Shown: positions 8,868-17,835 of the stretch, piece by piece
How positions within the stretch are numbered: position 1 is the stretch's first letter
How the letters are laid out: each line of letters opens with the position of its first letter
Assembly: GCA_963741315.1 (NCBI GenBank)
Contig: CAVUHK010000004.1
Coordinates: forward strand, 620,001 to 684,000
Source of the DNA: PALSA-1003 sp963741315
Lineage (GTDB): Bacteria; Pseudomonadota; Gammaproteobacteria; Burkholderiales; Casimicrobiaceae
DNA: 64,000 nucleotides
Direction of reading: 5' to 3'
Made by a program: the position numbers and the translations under genes
The notes under the pieces: model-generated
Database searches by the model: none
Told to the model about the DNA's origin: nothing
What the model saw: the letters and a program-made list of their open reading frames with translations, nothing else

Positions 8868-9893
8868 ATGATCATCGACTGCCACGGACACTACACCACT
8901 GCCCCCAAGGCGCTCGAAACGTGGCGTAATCGACAGGTCGCGAGCCTGGGCAATCCCGGGCAGTCACCCAGGGCGTCGGAGCTGCACATCGGCGATGATG
9001 AGCTGCGCGAATCCATAGAACAGAACCAATTGCGGCTGATGCGCGAGCGCGGCCTGGACCTCACCATCTTCAGCCCGCGCGCCAGCTTCATGGCGCATCA
9101 CATCGGTGATTTCGCGGTTTCCAGCACCTGGGCGGGCATCTGCAACGAATTGTGCTTTCGGGTAAGTCGGTTGTTCCCGGACCACTTCATTCCGGCGGCC
9201 ATGTTGCCGCAAAGCCCCGGGGTCGATCCCGCGACCTGCATTCCCGAACTCGTCAAGTGCGTCGAACAATACGGCAACGTGGCGATCAACCTCAACCCCG
9301 ATCCCTCGGGCGGGCACTGGAATTCACCCCCGCTTTCGGACCGCAGCTGGTACCCGATCTACGAGAAGATGGTCGAGTACGACATCCCGGCGATGATTCA
9401 CGTGAGCACCAGCTGCAACCCTTCCTTCCACACCACCGGCGCGCACTACCTGAACGCGGACACCACCGCCTTCATGCAATGCCTCACCTCGGACCTGTTC
9501 AAGGACTTTCCGAATCTTCGCTTCATCATTCCCCACGGCGGCGGCGCGGTGCCATACCACTGGGGGCGTTTCCGTGGCCTCGCGCAGGAACTCAAGAAGC
9601 CACTTCTGAAGGATCACCTGCTGCACAACATCTACTTCGACACCTGCGTGTATCACCAACCCGGCATCGATCTGCTCACCGGCGTGATCCCCGTGAAAAA
9701 CATTCTGTTTGCGAGCGAGATGATTGGCGCGGTACGCGGCATCGATCCCGAGACGGGGCATAATTTCGATGACACGAAGCGCTACATCGAGGCCGCGCAT
9801 GTCGATCCCGAAGAGCGGCGCATGATCTACGAGGGCAACGCACGCCGCGTCTACCCGCGCCTCGACGCGACACTGAAGGCACAAGGACGATGA
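8868..9893 (+). CDS. ligJ: 4-oxalomesaconate hydratase (LigJ/GalB-type amidohydrolase)
   Basis: A 341-residue metal-dependent hydratase of the amidohydrolase superfamily that adds water to 4-oxalomesaconate to form 4-carboxy-4-hydroxy-2-oxoadipate, the penultimate step of the protocatechuate 4,5-cleavage and gallate pathways. It resembles Sphingobium SYK-6 LigJ along its whole length. The metal ligands fall at identical positions: His6 and His8 (DCHGHY), His178 (MIHVS) and Glu284 (FASEM). His223 in IPHGGGAVPYHWGRFRG is also kept. It overlaps ligK by ATGA, so the two are co-translated. The ring-cleaving dioxygenase and the earlier enzymes are not in the window. Confidence 0.93.
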   Translation: MIIDCHGHYTTAPKALETWRNRQVASLGNPGQSPRASELHIGDDELRESIEQNQLRLMRERGLDLTIFSPRASFMAHHIGDFAVSSTWAGICNELCFRVSRLFPDHFIPAAMLPQSPGVDPATCIPELVKCVEQYGNVAINLNPDPSGGHWNSPPLSDRSWYPIYEKMVEYDIPAMIHVSTSCNPSFHTTGAHYLNADTTAFMQCLTSDLFKDFPNLRFIIPHGGGAVPYHWGRFRGLAQELKKPLLKDHLLHNIYFDTCVYHQPGIDLLTGVIPVKNILFASEMIGAVRGIDPETGHNFDDTKRYIEAAHVDPEERRMIYEGNARRVYPRLDATLKAQGR

Positions 9894-10579
9894 CTATGTA
9901 CGAAATGGGAGTGGTCTATCGCAACATCCGGCGCACCCATGGTGACATTGCCGCCAGACTTGGCGCTCTCGGTGCAGCCACCGTTCATGAGGCCATGGGG
10001 CGGATGGGCCTGATGAAGCCCTACATGCGACCGATCTACGCCGGCGCGCAGGTCTCCGGTACCGCGGTGACGGTACTGTTGCACCCCGGCGACAACTGGA
10101 TGCTTCACGTCGCCGCGGAGCAGATACAGCCGGGCGACGTGGTCGTCGCGGCCGTGACTGCCGATTGTACCGACGGCTATTTCGGCGATCTCCTCGCGAC
10201 CAGCTTCAAGGCGCGCGGCGCGCGTGGCCTGGTCATCGATGCCGGCGTGCGCGACGTCGCGGTGCTGAACGCGATGAAATTTCCCGTCTGGAGCAAGGCC
10301 ATCTCTGCCAAGGGCACGGTGAAGGCGACACTGGGCTCGGTGAACATTCCGGTGGTATGTGCAGGCGCGCTGGTCACGCCCGGCGACGTCATTGTCGCGG
10401 ACGACGATGGCGTGGTCGTGGTCCCCGTGGCGCTTGCCCAACAGACCCTTGACGCCGCGGTCGCGCGCGAGGCCAACGAAGGCGCCAAGCGAGCAAAGCT
10501 CGAGCAAGGCGTCCTCGGACTGGACATGTACAACATGCGCGAGCCACTCCAGAAAGCGGGATTGCGGTATCTCGACTGA
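9890..10579 (+). CDS. ligK: 4-carboxy-4-hydroxy-2-oxoadipate (CHA/HMG) aldolase, RraA-like
   Basis: A 229-residue class II aldolase splitting 4-carboxy-4-hydroxy-2-oxoadipate into pyruvate and oxaloacetate. It has the RraA-like fold: ATVHEAMGRMG at the N-terminus, PGDVVVAAVTADCTDGYFGDLL, and VIDAGVRD, where Arg121 and Asp122 correspond to the catalytic Arg and metal-binding Asp of known CHA aldolases. It starts in an ATGA overlap with ligJ; an ATG two codons later is possible. With ligJ it completes the lower protocatechuate/gallate meta-cleavage route into central metabolism. Confidence 0.92.
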   Translation: MTMYEMGVVYRNIRRTHGDIAARLGALGAATVHEAMGRMGLMKPYMRPIYAGAQVSGTAVTVLLHPGDNWMLHVAAEQIQPGDVVVAAVTADCTDGYFGDLLATSFKARGARGLVIDAGVRDVAVLNAMKFPVWSKAISAKGTVKATLGSVNIPVVCAGALVTPGDVIVADDDGVVVVPVALAQQTLDAAVAREANEGAKRAKLEQGVLGLDMYNMREPLQKAGLRYLD

Positions 10580-10586
10580 ACGCACC

Positions 10587-11298
10587 TTGGAAACCGAAAT
10601 CGCTAACCGTGCCAACGCGTCGATCACCGGCATCTCGTCGATGGCGACCCGCACCTTACTGGCGGAGTTGTCCGCGCAATACGAGCAGCGGTCGGGCCAG
10701 CGTGTCGCCGTGGAGTCGGTCGGCGGCGTCGATGCGGCACGGCGCATCGAGGCGGGGGAAGCGTTCGATTTCGTGGTGCTCGCCGCTGCGGCGATCGACA
10801 GGCTCGCCGCCGCAGGCCGGATCGATCCGGATTCCAAAGTAGCGCTTGCGCGCTCGCGCATCGCGGTCGCGGTGCCAGCCGGCGCGAAGCCGTCCCGATC
10901 TCGCCGACGAACATGCCGTACGCGATGCCGTGCTGGCGGCCCGTCGCATCGGTTATTCGACCGGTCCGAGTGGTGACCATCTGATGAAGCTGCTCCAGCG
11001 CTGGGGCATTGCCGATGCTGTCGCAGCACGTATGGTCAAGGCGCCGCCAGGCATCCCGGTAGGTACGCTCCTCGCTCGCGGCGAGGCCGATGTCGGCTTC
11101 CAGCAGTTGAGCGAGTTGCAGAACGTGCCCGGCGTCGACGTGGCCGGGGCACTTCCGCCGGAAATTCAGGAGATCACTGTGTTCACGGGTGCCGTCTGCA
11201 CATCGTCGGAACGGCGTGCGGCCGCCGCGGCCCTGCTCGATTTTTGCGGCTCGTCACAGGCCGACGCCATCAAACGCAAACTTGGAATGGAGCCATGA
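10587..11298 (+). pseudogene. Molybdate-type (PBP2) substrate-binding protein, frameshifted
   Basis: Two reading frames together encode one small binding-protein-like domain of about 236 residues. The first frame carries ITGISSMATRTLLAEL and GGVDAARRIEAGEAFDFVVL. The second carries RIGYSTGPSGDHLMKLL, then VGTLLARGEADVGFQQLSEL. The break is an extra C near 10889-10892 (AAGCCGTCCC read for AAG-CGT-CCC); the span is 3n+1 bases. The likely start is TTG at 10587, eight bases after ligK, but ATG at 10641 is possible. Similar stand-alone binding-domain proteins occur beside ligK-type genes, with unknown role. Its stop overlaps the next gene by ATGA. Either real decay or a sequence error. Confidence 0.7.
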
Positions 11299-12311
11299 TG
11301 AATACGTTGAAGTCCTCGGGTACGCGGAATCGGAAAGCGACGCTGCTGCAAAACTTTCTTGCTGCGGCACTGGTCCTCCCGTGGGTCATGGTCGCGTACA
11401 CGGCGCACGGCCAGGCGTTCCCCGACAAGCCGATCAGGATCATCGTGCCTTACGCCGCGGGCGGTGCGGTGGACATTGTCGCTCGCAACGTCGGGCAGCC
11501 GCTATCCGCAGCGTTGGGCCAACCGGTGATCGTCGACAACCGCCCGGGGGCGAGCGCGAACATCGGCATGGAAATGGCGGCCAAGGCCGCGCCGGACGGC
11601 TACACGCTGCTGATGGCCTCCAACGGCATCGCCACCAACATGGCGCTGTTCCCGCACCTCGCATTCGACGGACGCCGCGACTTTGCACCCGTCGCGCGGA
11701 TCGGCTACGCGCCGCTGGTCATCGTGGTACCTGCCGCATCGGCGGCGCATTCGCTGAAGGACCTGCTGGCGATGGCAAAGGCGGCACCAGGGAAGCTTAC
11801 CTACGCAACCGCGGGCAACGGCAGCTCAGGACACCTGGCCGGCGAGCTGCTCAAGTTGACCGCCAAAATCGATGTGCTCCACGTTCCGTACAAGGGTGGT
11901 GCGCCCGCGATCACCGATCTGCTCGGCGAACGCATTTCGTTCATGCCGATCAATGCGGTCGAGGTGTTACCCAACATCCGCGCAGGCAAGCTGCGCGCGC
12001 TTGCGGTCGCAAGCGACAAGCGCTTCCCGCTGCTGCCCGACGTGCCGACGGTCGCGGAAGCGGGACTGCCGGGCTATGAGGCAACGGTGTGGTGGGGATT
12101 GGTCGCACCCGCCAAAACACCCGTTGCGATCGTCCAGAAGCTGAACATGGAAACCAACAAGGTCCTGGCCGACCCCGTGACCGCGAAGCAATTCGCCGAG
12201 CTCGGCGTGGTAGTCACGCCGGGAACATCAGAGCAGTTCGGCGCGTTCATCAACACGCAGACCGAGCTCTGGTCGGGTGTCGTCAAAGCGGCCGCGATTG
12301 TGCCCGACTAA
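11295..12311 (+). CDS. Bug-family tripartite tricarboxylate transporter receptor (TctC-like)
   Basis: A 338-residue periplasmic solute receptor. Signal peptide about residues 1-40 (hydrophobic LAAALVLPWVMVAYTAHGQA). The mature domain has the Bug motifs FPDKPIRIIVPYAAGGAVDIVAR, VVDNRPGASANIG-type sequence (VIVDNRPGASANIGME), APDGYTLLMAS and HVPYKGGAPAITDLLG. It starts within an ATGA overlap with the frameshifted gene, so it belongs to the ligJ-ligK operon. The ligand may be an aromatic or tricarboxylic acid related to that pathway. No TctAB membrane genes are present in the window, as is common for Bug proteins. Confidence 0.9.
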   Translation: MMNTLKSSGTRNRKATLLQNFLAAALVLPWVMVAYTAHGQAFPDKPIRIIVPYAAGGAVDIVARNVGQPLSAALGQPVIVDNRPGASANIGMEMAAKAAPDGYTLLMASNGIATNMALFPHLAFDGRRDFAPVARIGYAPLVIVVPAASAAHSLKDLLAMAKAAPGKLTYATAGNGSSGHLAGELLKLTAKIDVLHVPYKGGAPAITDLLGERISFMPINAVEVLPNIRAGKLRALAVASDKRFPLLPDVPTVAEAGLPGYEATVWWGLVAPAKTPVAIVQKLNMETNKVLADPVTAKQFAELGVVVTPGTSEQFGAFINTQTELWSGVVKAAAIVPD

Positions 12312-12335
12312 TTGGCCGTCGATGCGAACTGCACC

Positions 12336-12941
12336 TTATCCTTGCGGACAGGTCTTCGTAAGCAAACAGGGCGGCGGAGGCTCGTGCGCCTTGCGGCGCA
12401 GGATTTCATCGCGCAGTTCCTGGTAGGTCCGCTGAGTCTGCGACTGGACGGCTTCGACCGTGACAACGGCGCTCGCGAGACCGCCGGCAACGAAGCTGCC
12501 GCGAACGCTTATCCTGGACGTGCCCGCCTGCTCGACGATACGCGTCGTGAAGTCGGACGGCTTCACGTCACCTTTGAGCAGTCGCGATCGGATTTCGCGC
12601 TTTGGGATGAGTTCCACCTCACGCAGGCTGTCGCGTGAAATTCGCAACAGGCCGACGTCGCCATGGCTCTTCTGTTCGACCTCGAAACGATTGCCGTTGC
12701 GGTTGATGATTCGGCTCGCATCGACGCTCGAGACAATCAGCGCCATGCGATCGAAATCGGTAAGCACGTCCCAAACAGCGTCGGCGCTCGCGGCGACTGA
12801 CCAGTCCACTTCGAGCGTGAAGGTATCGCCTGCCCTCGTGACGTGCACGACGATGTCCGTCCCGGGTGCCGGCGCCGAGTGGCACTGCACCGACGCTACC
12901 AGTAATACTATTGCGGCGGTGCACAGCGTCGCAAGCCTCAT
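12336..12941 (-). CDS. Exported SRPBCC/START-like domain protein
   Basis: 201 residues with a signal peptide (MRLATLCTAAIVLLVASVQCHSA) and then an SRPBCC (polyketide-cyclase/START-like) domain: EVDWSVAASADAVWDVLTDF is the typical first strand-helix unit, followed by VDASRIINRNGNRFEVEQKS. The ATG at 12941 follows GGGGGA; an in-frame ATG at 12953 is an alternative. The Cys at residue 19 could be a lipid site but the lipobox is poor. Members of this fold bind hydrophobic ligands; the ligand here is unknown. It is convergent with the Bug receptor and divergent from the enolase-superfamily gene. Confidence 0.75.
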   Translation of the reverse strand: MRLATLCTAAIVLLVASVQCHSAPAPGTDIVVHVTRAGDTFTLEVDWSVAASADAVWDVLTDFDRMALIVSSVDASRIINRNGNRFEVEQKSHGDVGLLRISRDSLREVELIPKREIRSRLLKGDVKPSDFTTRIVEQAGTSRISVRGSFVAGGLASAVVTVEAVQSQTQRTYQELRDEILRRKAHEPPPPCLLTKTCPQG

Positions 12942-13037
12942 ACCGTCCCCCATTGGAATGCAGAGGATTATCCTACGAACGCAATGAATTAAACCAGTCG
13001 CAGCCGCCATTGCGACGCGCCACCAGGACCCAGGACC

Positions 13038-14237
13038 ATGAAAATCACCGCCGTCGAAACGCTGCGCCTGCGCGAATTCGCCAACTTGATTTGGGTGCGA
13101 ATCCACACCGACGAGGGCCTGATCGGCCTCGGCGAGACCTTCATGGGGGCGAGCGCGGTCGAGGCGTATTTGCACGACACGGTCGCGCCCAAATTGCTGG
13201 GCAAGGATCCGCTGCAGATCGAAGCGCGCAACCGGGAACTGGCCAACTACCTGGGCTGGGGATCTGCGGGCGTCGAGACGCGCGGCAATTCCGCGATCGA
13301 CCTGGCGTTATGGGACCTCTTCGGCAAGGCGCACGGGCGTCCGGTGTGCGAAATGCTGGGCGGCAAGTCGCGCGACTCCATTCGCATCTACAACACCTGC
13401 GCCGGCTACAAGTACATCCGCGACGCGCGGGCGCAATCGGTGGCCAACTGGCACGTCGGAGAAGTCGGCGGTCCCTACGAAGATCTCGAAGGCTTCCTGC
13501 ATCGCGCAGACGAAGTCGCACTGTCGCTGCTCGACCAGGGCATCACCGCCATGAAGATCTGGCCATTCGACATCGCAGCGGAGCGCACGGGTGGACTCGA
13601 TATCTCGCCAGAGGAATTGAAGCAGGCGCTGGCTCCGTTTGCGAAGATCCGCCATGCCGTCGGCGACAAGATGCAGATCATGGTGGAATTCCACTCGCTG
13701 TGGAGCCTGCCGATGGCGAAGCGGTTGGCGCAACGGCTGGCCGAATTCGACACTTACTGGCACGAAGATCCATTTCGCCTGGATCACCTGCGCGATCTCA
13801 AGGAATACGCCGCGCACTCCCGCGCCTGGACCTGCGCTTCGGAGACCCTCGCCTACACGCACGCCTTCCGCGACTACCTGGAAAGCGGTGCCGCCGATGT
13901 GGTGATGCTCGACCTGTCGTGGTGCGGCGGCTTGAGCGAAGCGCGCAAGATCGCGGGCATGGCCGAAGCGTGGCACGTGCCGGTGGCGCCGCATGATTGC
14001 ACCGGCCCGGTGGTCTACATGGCGTCCTGCCACTTTTCGCTGCATGCACGCAATGCCCTCATCCAGGAGAGCGTGCGGGCGTTCTATACGGGCTGGTACA
14101 AGGAATTGGTCACCGAGCTTCCGGTCATTGCCGACGGCATGGTCTCGGTGAGCGACAAGCCGGGTCTGGGCCTGGAGCTGCTGCCTGGCCTGGAAAGCAG
14201 AGCCGACGCCGTCGTGAGGACTACCAAGGCGACGTAG
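13038..14237 (+). CDS. Mandelate racemase/muconate lactonizing enzyme family dehydratase
   Basis: A 399-residue enolase-superfamily enzyme. A capping domain (residues 1-115) precedes a TIM barrel with base Lys173 (TAMKIWPFD), metal ligands Glu217 (MVEFHS), Glu243 (WHEDP) and Glu269 (ASET), and His319 (APHDC). The first metal ligand is Glu where most acid-sugar dehydratases have Asp. These residues fit abstraction of the proton alpha to a carboxylate, so an acid-sugar dehydratase or racemase is likely, but the substrate cannot be named. It is monocistronic on this strand. Confidence 0.85.
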   Translation: MKITAVETLRLREFANLIWVRIHTDEGLIGLGETFMGASAVEAYLHDTVAPKLLGKDPLQIEARNRELANYLGWGSAGVETRGNSAIDLALWDLFGKAHGRPVCEMLGGKSRDSIRIYNTCAGYKYIRDARAQSVANWHVGEVGGPYEDLEGFLHRADEVALSLLDQGITAMKIWPFDIAAERTGGLDISPEELKQALAPFAKIRHAVGDKMQIMVEFHSLWSLPMAKRLAQRLAEFDTYWHEDPFRLDHLRDLKEYAAHSRAWTCASETLAYTHAFRDYLESGAADVVMLDLSWCGGLSEARKIAGMAEAWHVPVAPHDCTGPVVYMASCHFSLHARNALIQESVRAFYTGWYKELVTELPVIADGMVSVSDKPGLGLELLPGLESRADAVVRTTKAT

Positions 14238-14306
14238 GGCGACCGACCATAGCGGTCAGAAAGCCAGGCACGTCGGAATGACGGTATCGGGGATGAATCT
14301 GTAGCA

Positions 14307-14774
14307 TTAGCTCAACGGCCCTATCGAGAAGACCATGCTCAAGACGGCGAGGACGCCGATCACGAGCAGGACCAGCGCCGCGATCAGCGTCAGTGAAACC
14401 GGAAACTGACTCTCGGCGTGAATCAATCCGTCCGCCTTGAGCTGCAGACGCTCACGGCGCAGGCCCAGCATGAATACGCAGTGATAGCCGATGCCGATCA
14501 CCAGCATGCCGATGCCGAGGTAAACCAGCGCGACTCCGAAGTGCCGGGGCGCCGTGTTGCTCTTGAGCACATCCGCCTCGAGCGCCTTCTGAAAGATCTG
14601 GAAGATGGTGAAGCCGAAGCCGATGAGCGACAGCGAGGTGCGAATGACGGACATCAACGTTCGGTCAGCGCTCATTCGCGTCCGCTGAAACGACATCCCG
14701 GTGCGCCGTGACGAGAGCTCGGTGGAAATCGCCGCATCGCTCGACTGCGACGTGACTCGGGGCTTTGCGTCCAT
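14307..14774 (-). CDS. DUF202 (YidH-type) inner-membrane protein
   Basis: 155 residues with a cytosolic N-terminal tail of about 35 residues and then the DUF202 signature RTRMSADRTLMSVIRTSLSL. Three membrane segments follow (about residues 47-62, 80-105, 125-150). Family members are small inner-membrane proteins without a proven function. It is solitary here. Confidence 0.8.
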   Translation of the reverse strand: MDAKPRVTSQSSDAAISTELSSRRTGMSFQRTRMSADRTLMSVIRTSLSLIGFGFTIFQIFQKALEADVLKSNTAPRHFGVALVYLGIGMLVIGIGYHCVFMLGLRRERLQLKADGLIHAESQFPVSLTLIAALVLLVIGVLAVLSMVFSIGPLS

Positions 14775-15006
14775 TGTCTGCGCTCCTCAGTCGATCCATT
14801 GAACGAGCACCCGGAACGCCTCGCGAACGCAGGTCATCCGGCGTGACGCGGTAGGCATGGCGAAATATTATCTCGTGCAGTCGTCGATTCTGTAAATGAA
14901 TCGAGGGATGCCTGCGACCCGGAGGTTCAAGGGCGCCTGGTTGAGGATCGAGCGCGGCGACATCGCCGACCTCGTTGACGATGAGAAAAAGTCGAGCGGA
15001 TGCGAA

Positions 15007-15037
15007 AGCGGCGAACGGTGCAATCCCGTTCGCCGCT
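15007..15037 (-). terminator. Hairpin terminator downstream of the PRC-barrel gene
   Basis: A perfect 12-bp stem (AGCGGCGAACGG / CCGTTCGCCGCT) with a seven-base loop begins 19 bases after the PRC gene stop. On the minus strand it is followed by TTTCGC, a weak uridine tract. The rest of 14775-15055 shows no gene. Confidence 0.6.
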
Positions 15038-15055
15038 CGTCCGACACGTTAAACC

Positions 15056-15421
15056 CTACCAGTAACTCGGGGTATCGTAGTACTTGTCCACGCGACGCCC
15101 GTAGTCCGGCGTCCATTCGAAGTCCGAGTCCTCGTCGTAATACGGCGCATCTTCGAGCCGCTTCTTGTCGAGATTGACGACGTAGCCGCCCTTCTGCTGA
15201 TCGTACTTCAGGGTCGACCACGGCAGCGGATGGTGCTTCTTGTCCATCCCGAGAAAACCACCAAACGACATTACGGCGTAGATCGCACGTCCGCTTACCT
15301 TGTCCAGCATGATGTCGTCGACGCTGCCCAGCTTTTCGCCGGCCGGATTGTAAACGCTGGTCCCGTTCACCTTTTCAGCAGCAATCAGGGTTCCAGATGT
15401 GAGCGATGTGATATCTGACAT
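15056..15421 (-). CDS. PRC-barrel domain protein
   Basis: A 121-residue soluble protein. The ATG at 15421 follows AAAGGAGC, which decides the start over a longer frame. The PRC barrel spans about residues 12-85: SVYNPAGEKLGSVDDIMLDK, GRAIYAVMSFGGFLGM and HHPLPWSTLKYD. The C-terminus is acidic and aromatic (DSDFEWTPDYG). Stand-alone PRC-barrel proteins like this are often stress-related or RNA-metabolism adaptors; no specific role can be assigned. Confidence 0.85.
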   Translation of the reverse strand: MSDITSLTSGTLIAAEKVNGTSVYNPAGEKLGSVDDIMLDKVSGRAIYAVMSFGGFLGMDKKHHPLPWSTLKYDQQKGGYVVNLDKKRLEDAPYYDEDSDFEWTPDYGRRVDKYYDTPSYW

Positions 15422-15659
15422 GCGAAGCTCCTTTGAATTGAACGAATGATCATTTGCAATCCCCATCCCGAAGCGACACTTTCTGCCGATCGAAATGCAA
15501 TGTTCATCAGCACGCATCTGATTCCAGCGTAGGAATTTCGGACAGCTGTTGATTAGACTTGGCAGGACACGCGTCCCTGGTGGGCCTTGGACGCGCGCCC
15601 CAGATCTGGCGTATCATCCTGCAATCGAACGATCGTTCGAGTACGATATTTCACCCACC

Positions 15660-17753
15660 ATGCCCGATCCGAGTCTTCCCGTCGACTATCTTGCCGAGTT
15701 GAATGCGCAGCAGCGGACTGCCGTCGAGCATGGTGTCGGGGATCACCCTCGGGTCAGCGACAGTCCGTTGCTGGTCATCGCCGGAGCCGGCTCGGGCAAG
15801 ACCAATACGCTCGCCTACCGCGTCGCCCATCTGGTCGCCAAAGGCGCGGACCCGCAGCGCATACTTCTTCTGACCTTCTCACGCCGTGCGGCCAGCGAAC
15901 TGGAAAATCGGGCCGGACACGTCCTGTCCCGCGTGCTTGGCGCTGGCGGGCCCCGATGCCCGGTCGCCCTTCCCTGGGCAGGCACCTTCCACAGTGTCGG
16001 CGCGCGCTTGCTGCGCGAGTACGCAACCAGAATCGGATTGGAGCCATCGTACTCGGTGATCGACCGGGGCGACGCCGAGGATCTGCTCTCCATCGTGCGC
16101 CACGAGCTGGGTTTTTCCGCGACGCAAAAGCGCTTTCCCAAGAAAGCGACCTGCCTTGCGATCTATTCGCGAGCCGTCAACAGTCAGATATCGCTGCGAG
16201 CGGTGCTGGACGGCGTCTTCACAGCGTTCTCCAGCTGGGAGACCGAACTCAGAAAGGTCTTCGAAGCGTATGTAACAAGGAAGCAGGAACAGAACGTACT
16301 GGACTACGACGACCTGCTGCTCTATTGGTCGCACATGGTCGACGATGCGCGCCTGGCGCGAGACATCGGCGAGCGGTTCGACCATGTCCTGGTCGATGAA
16401 TATCAGGATACCAACCGGCTCCAGGCGGCGATTCTGCTCGCAATGAAGCCCGAGGGCAGAGGCGTTACCGTGGTCGGCGACGACGCGCAGTCGATCTACT
16501 CGTTTCGCGCGGCCACAGTGCGCAACATCCTCGATTTCCCGAACCAGTTCACACCGGCAGCGCGTATCGTCACCCTTGACCGCAACTACCGCTCGACCGC
16601 GCCCATTCTCGATGCTGCAAACGCCGTGATTGGTCTGGCTCGCGAACGCTTCACCAAGAACCTGTGGACGGAGAAAACGTCATCGTTGAAGCCAATGCTC
16701 GTTGCCGTCCGCGACGGTGCCGATCAAGCGCGGTGCGTAGCAGAACGCGTGCTCGAATGCCACGAACATGGCATCGCCTTGAAATCGCAAGCGGTGCTTT
16801 TTCGAAGCTCGAGCCATAGTGCGCAGCTTGAACTTGAATTGACCCGCCGCGGGATCCCATTCGTGAAGTACGGTGGCCTGAAGTTTCTCGAGGCCGCCCA
16901 CGTCAAGGACGTCCTCAGCGTTCTCAGGTGGGGCCAGAATCCGCGCCACCAGATCGCCGGATATCGCGCGGCGTGCCTGCTCCCCGGCGTGGGACCGGCC
17001 ACGGCAGCCAGGCTTTTCGACGCAGTGGCTGCCGCGCCGAACCCTGCCGACGCCATGGCGAGCTTCGACATGCCGCAATCTGCCGGTGCGGACTGGGCGG
17101 CATTTGTCGCGCTATTTCGTGCCCTGCGCGACTCCACCCCGCGCTGGCCGGCAGACATGGAACTTGTCACCCGCTGGTACGAGCCCCACTTGCAACGCAT
17201 TTACGAAGACGCCTTCGTGCGTCAGGGCGACCTCGCAGCATTGCACCAGATTGCCGCGACCTACGCATCGCGCGATCGATTTCTCACCGAGGTGACGCTC
17301 GATCCACCCGAGTCCACTAGCGACCTCGCCGGCGTGCCAAGGCGCGACGACGACTACCTCATCCTGTCGACCATTCATTCCGCCAAGGGCCAGGAATGGA
17401 AGACGGTCCATGTGCTCAATGTCGTCGACGGTTGCATTCCGTCGGATATGGGAACCGGGACCAGCGAGGAATTGGAAGAAGAACGGCGACTACTTTACGT
17501 GGCGATGACTCGGGCGAAGGACGAGTTGCGGCTGGTGGTGCCGCAGCGTTTCTACGTCACCGGACAAAGCGCATACGGCGACGCCCACGTCTACGCGCAG
17601 CGCAGCCGGTTCATCACCAACGCCGTTGCCCGGACTTTCGACAGTTGCTCGTGGCCGGTCGTGGCTCCCTCAACCGGGATTGCAGAGGCGTCGGTCGGGG
17701 AGCGCGTGCCGACAGTGGATATCGTGGCACGCATTCGCGCTTCGTGGCGCTAA
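15660..17753 (+). CDS. UvrD/Rep-like ATP-dependent DNA helicase (SF1A)
   Basis: A 697-residue helicase. Motifs in order: Q-motif-like LNAQQRTAVEHG, Walker A IAGAGSGKTNTLAYR, DYDDLLLYW, Walker B VLVDEYQDTN, motif III VVGDDAQSIYSFRAA, motif IV LDRNYRST, motif V LSTIHSAKGQEWKTVHVLN and motif VI RRLLYVAMTRAKDEL. All core residues are intact. The N-terminus from ATG 15660 (MPDPSLPVDYLAELN) fits the family; an earlier in-frame ATG adds an unlikely Arg/Pro-rich tail. It is shorter in its 2B/C-terminal parts than UvrD or PcrA, like the short helicases annotated as UvrD-family. It probably unwinds DNA 3'-5' in repair. Monocistronic. Confidence 0.92.
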   Translation: MPDPSLPVDYLAELNAQQRTAVEHGVGDHPRVSDSPLLVIAGAGSGKTNTLAYRVAHLVAKGADPQRILLLTFSRRAASELENRAGHVLSRVLGAGGPRCPVALPWAGTFHSVGARLLREYATRIGLEPSYSVIDRGDAEDLLSIVRHELGFSATQKRFPKKATCLAIYSRAVNSQISLRAVLDGVFTAFSSWETELRKVFEAYVTRKQEQNVLDYDDLLLYWSHMVDDARLARDIGERFDHVLVDEYQDTNRLQAAILLAMKPEGRGVTVVGDDAQSIYSFRAATVRNILDFPNQFTPAARIVTLDRNYRSTAPILDAANAVIGLARERFTKNLWTEKTSSLKPMLVAVRDGADQARCVAERVLECHEHGIALKSQAVLFRSSSHSAQLELELTRRGIPFVKYGGLKFLEAAHVKDVLSVLRWGQNPRHQIAGYRAACLLPGVGPATAARLFDAVAAAPNPADAMASFDMPQSAGADWAAFVALFRALRDSTPRWPADMELVTRWYEPHLQRIYEDAFVRQGDLAALHQIAATYASRDRFLTEVTLDPPESTSDLAGVPRRDDDYLILSTIHSAKGQEWKTVHVLNVVDGCIPSDMGTGTSEELEEERRLLYVAMTRAKDELRLVVPQRFYVTGQSAYGDAHVYAQRSRFITNAVARTFDSCSWPVVAPSTGIAEASVGERVPTVDIVARIRASWR

Positions 17754-17835
17754 CTCGGTCCTACCGCGAGATTGGTCCGCATGGCGGTGGCTGAAGGCAA
17801 GATCGGATCGCGTGTCGCCAATGCCGGACCCGCTC

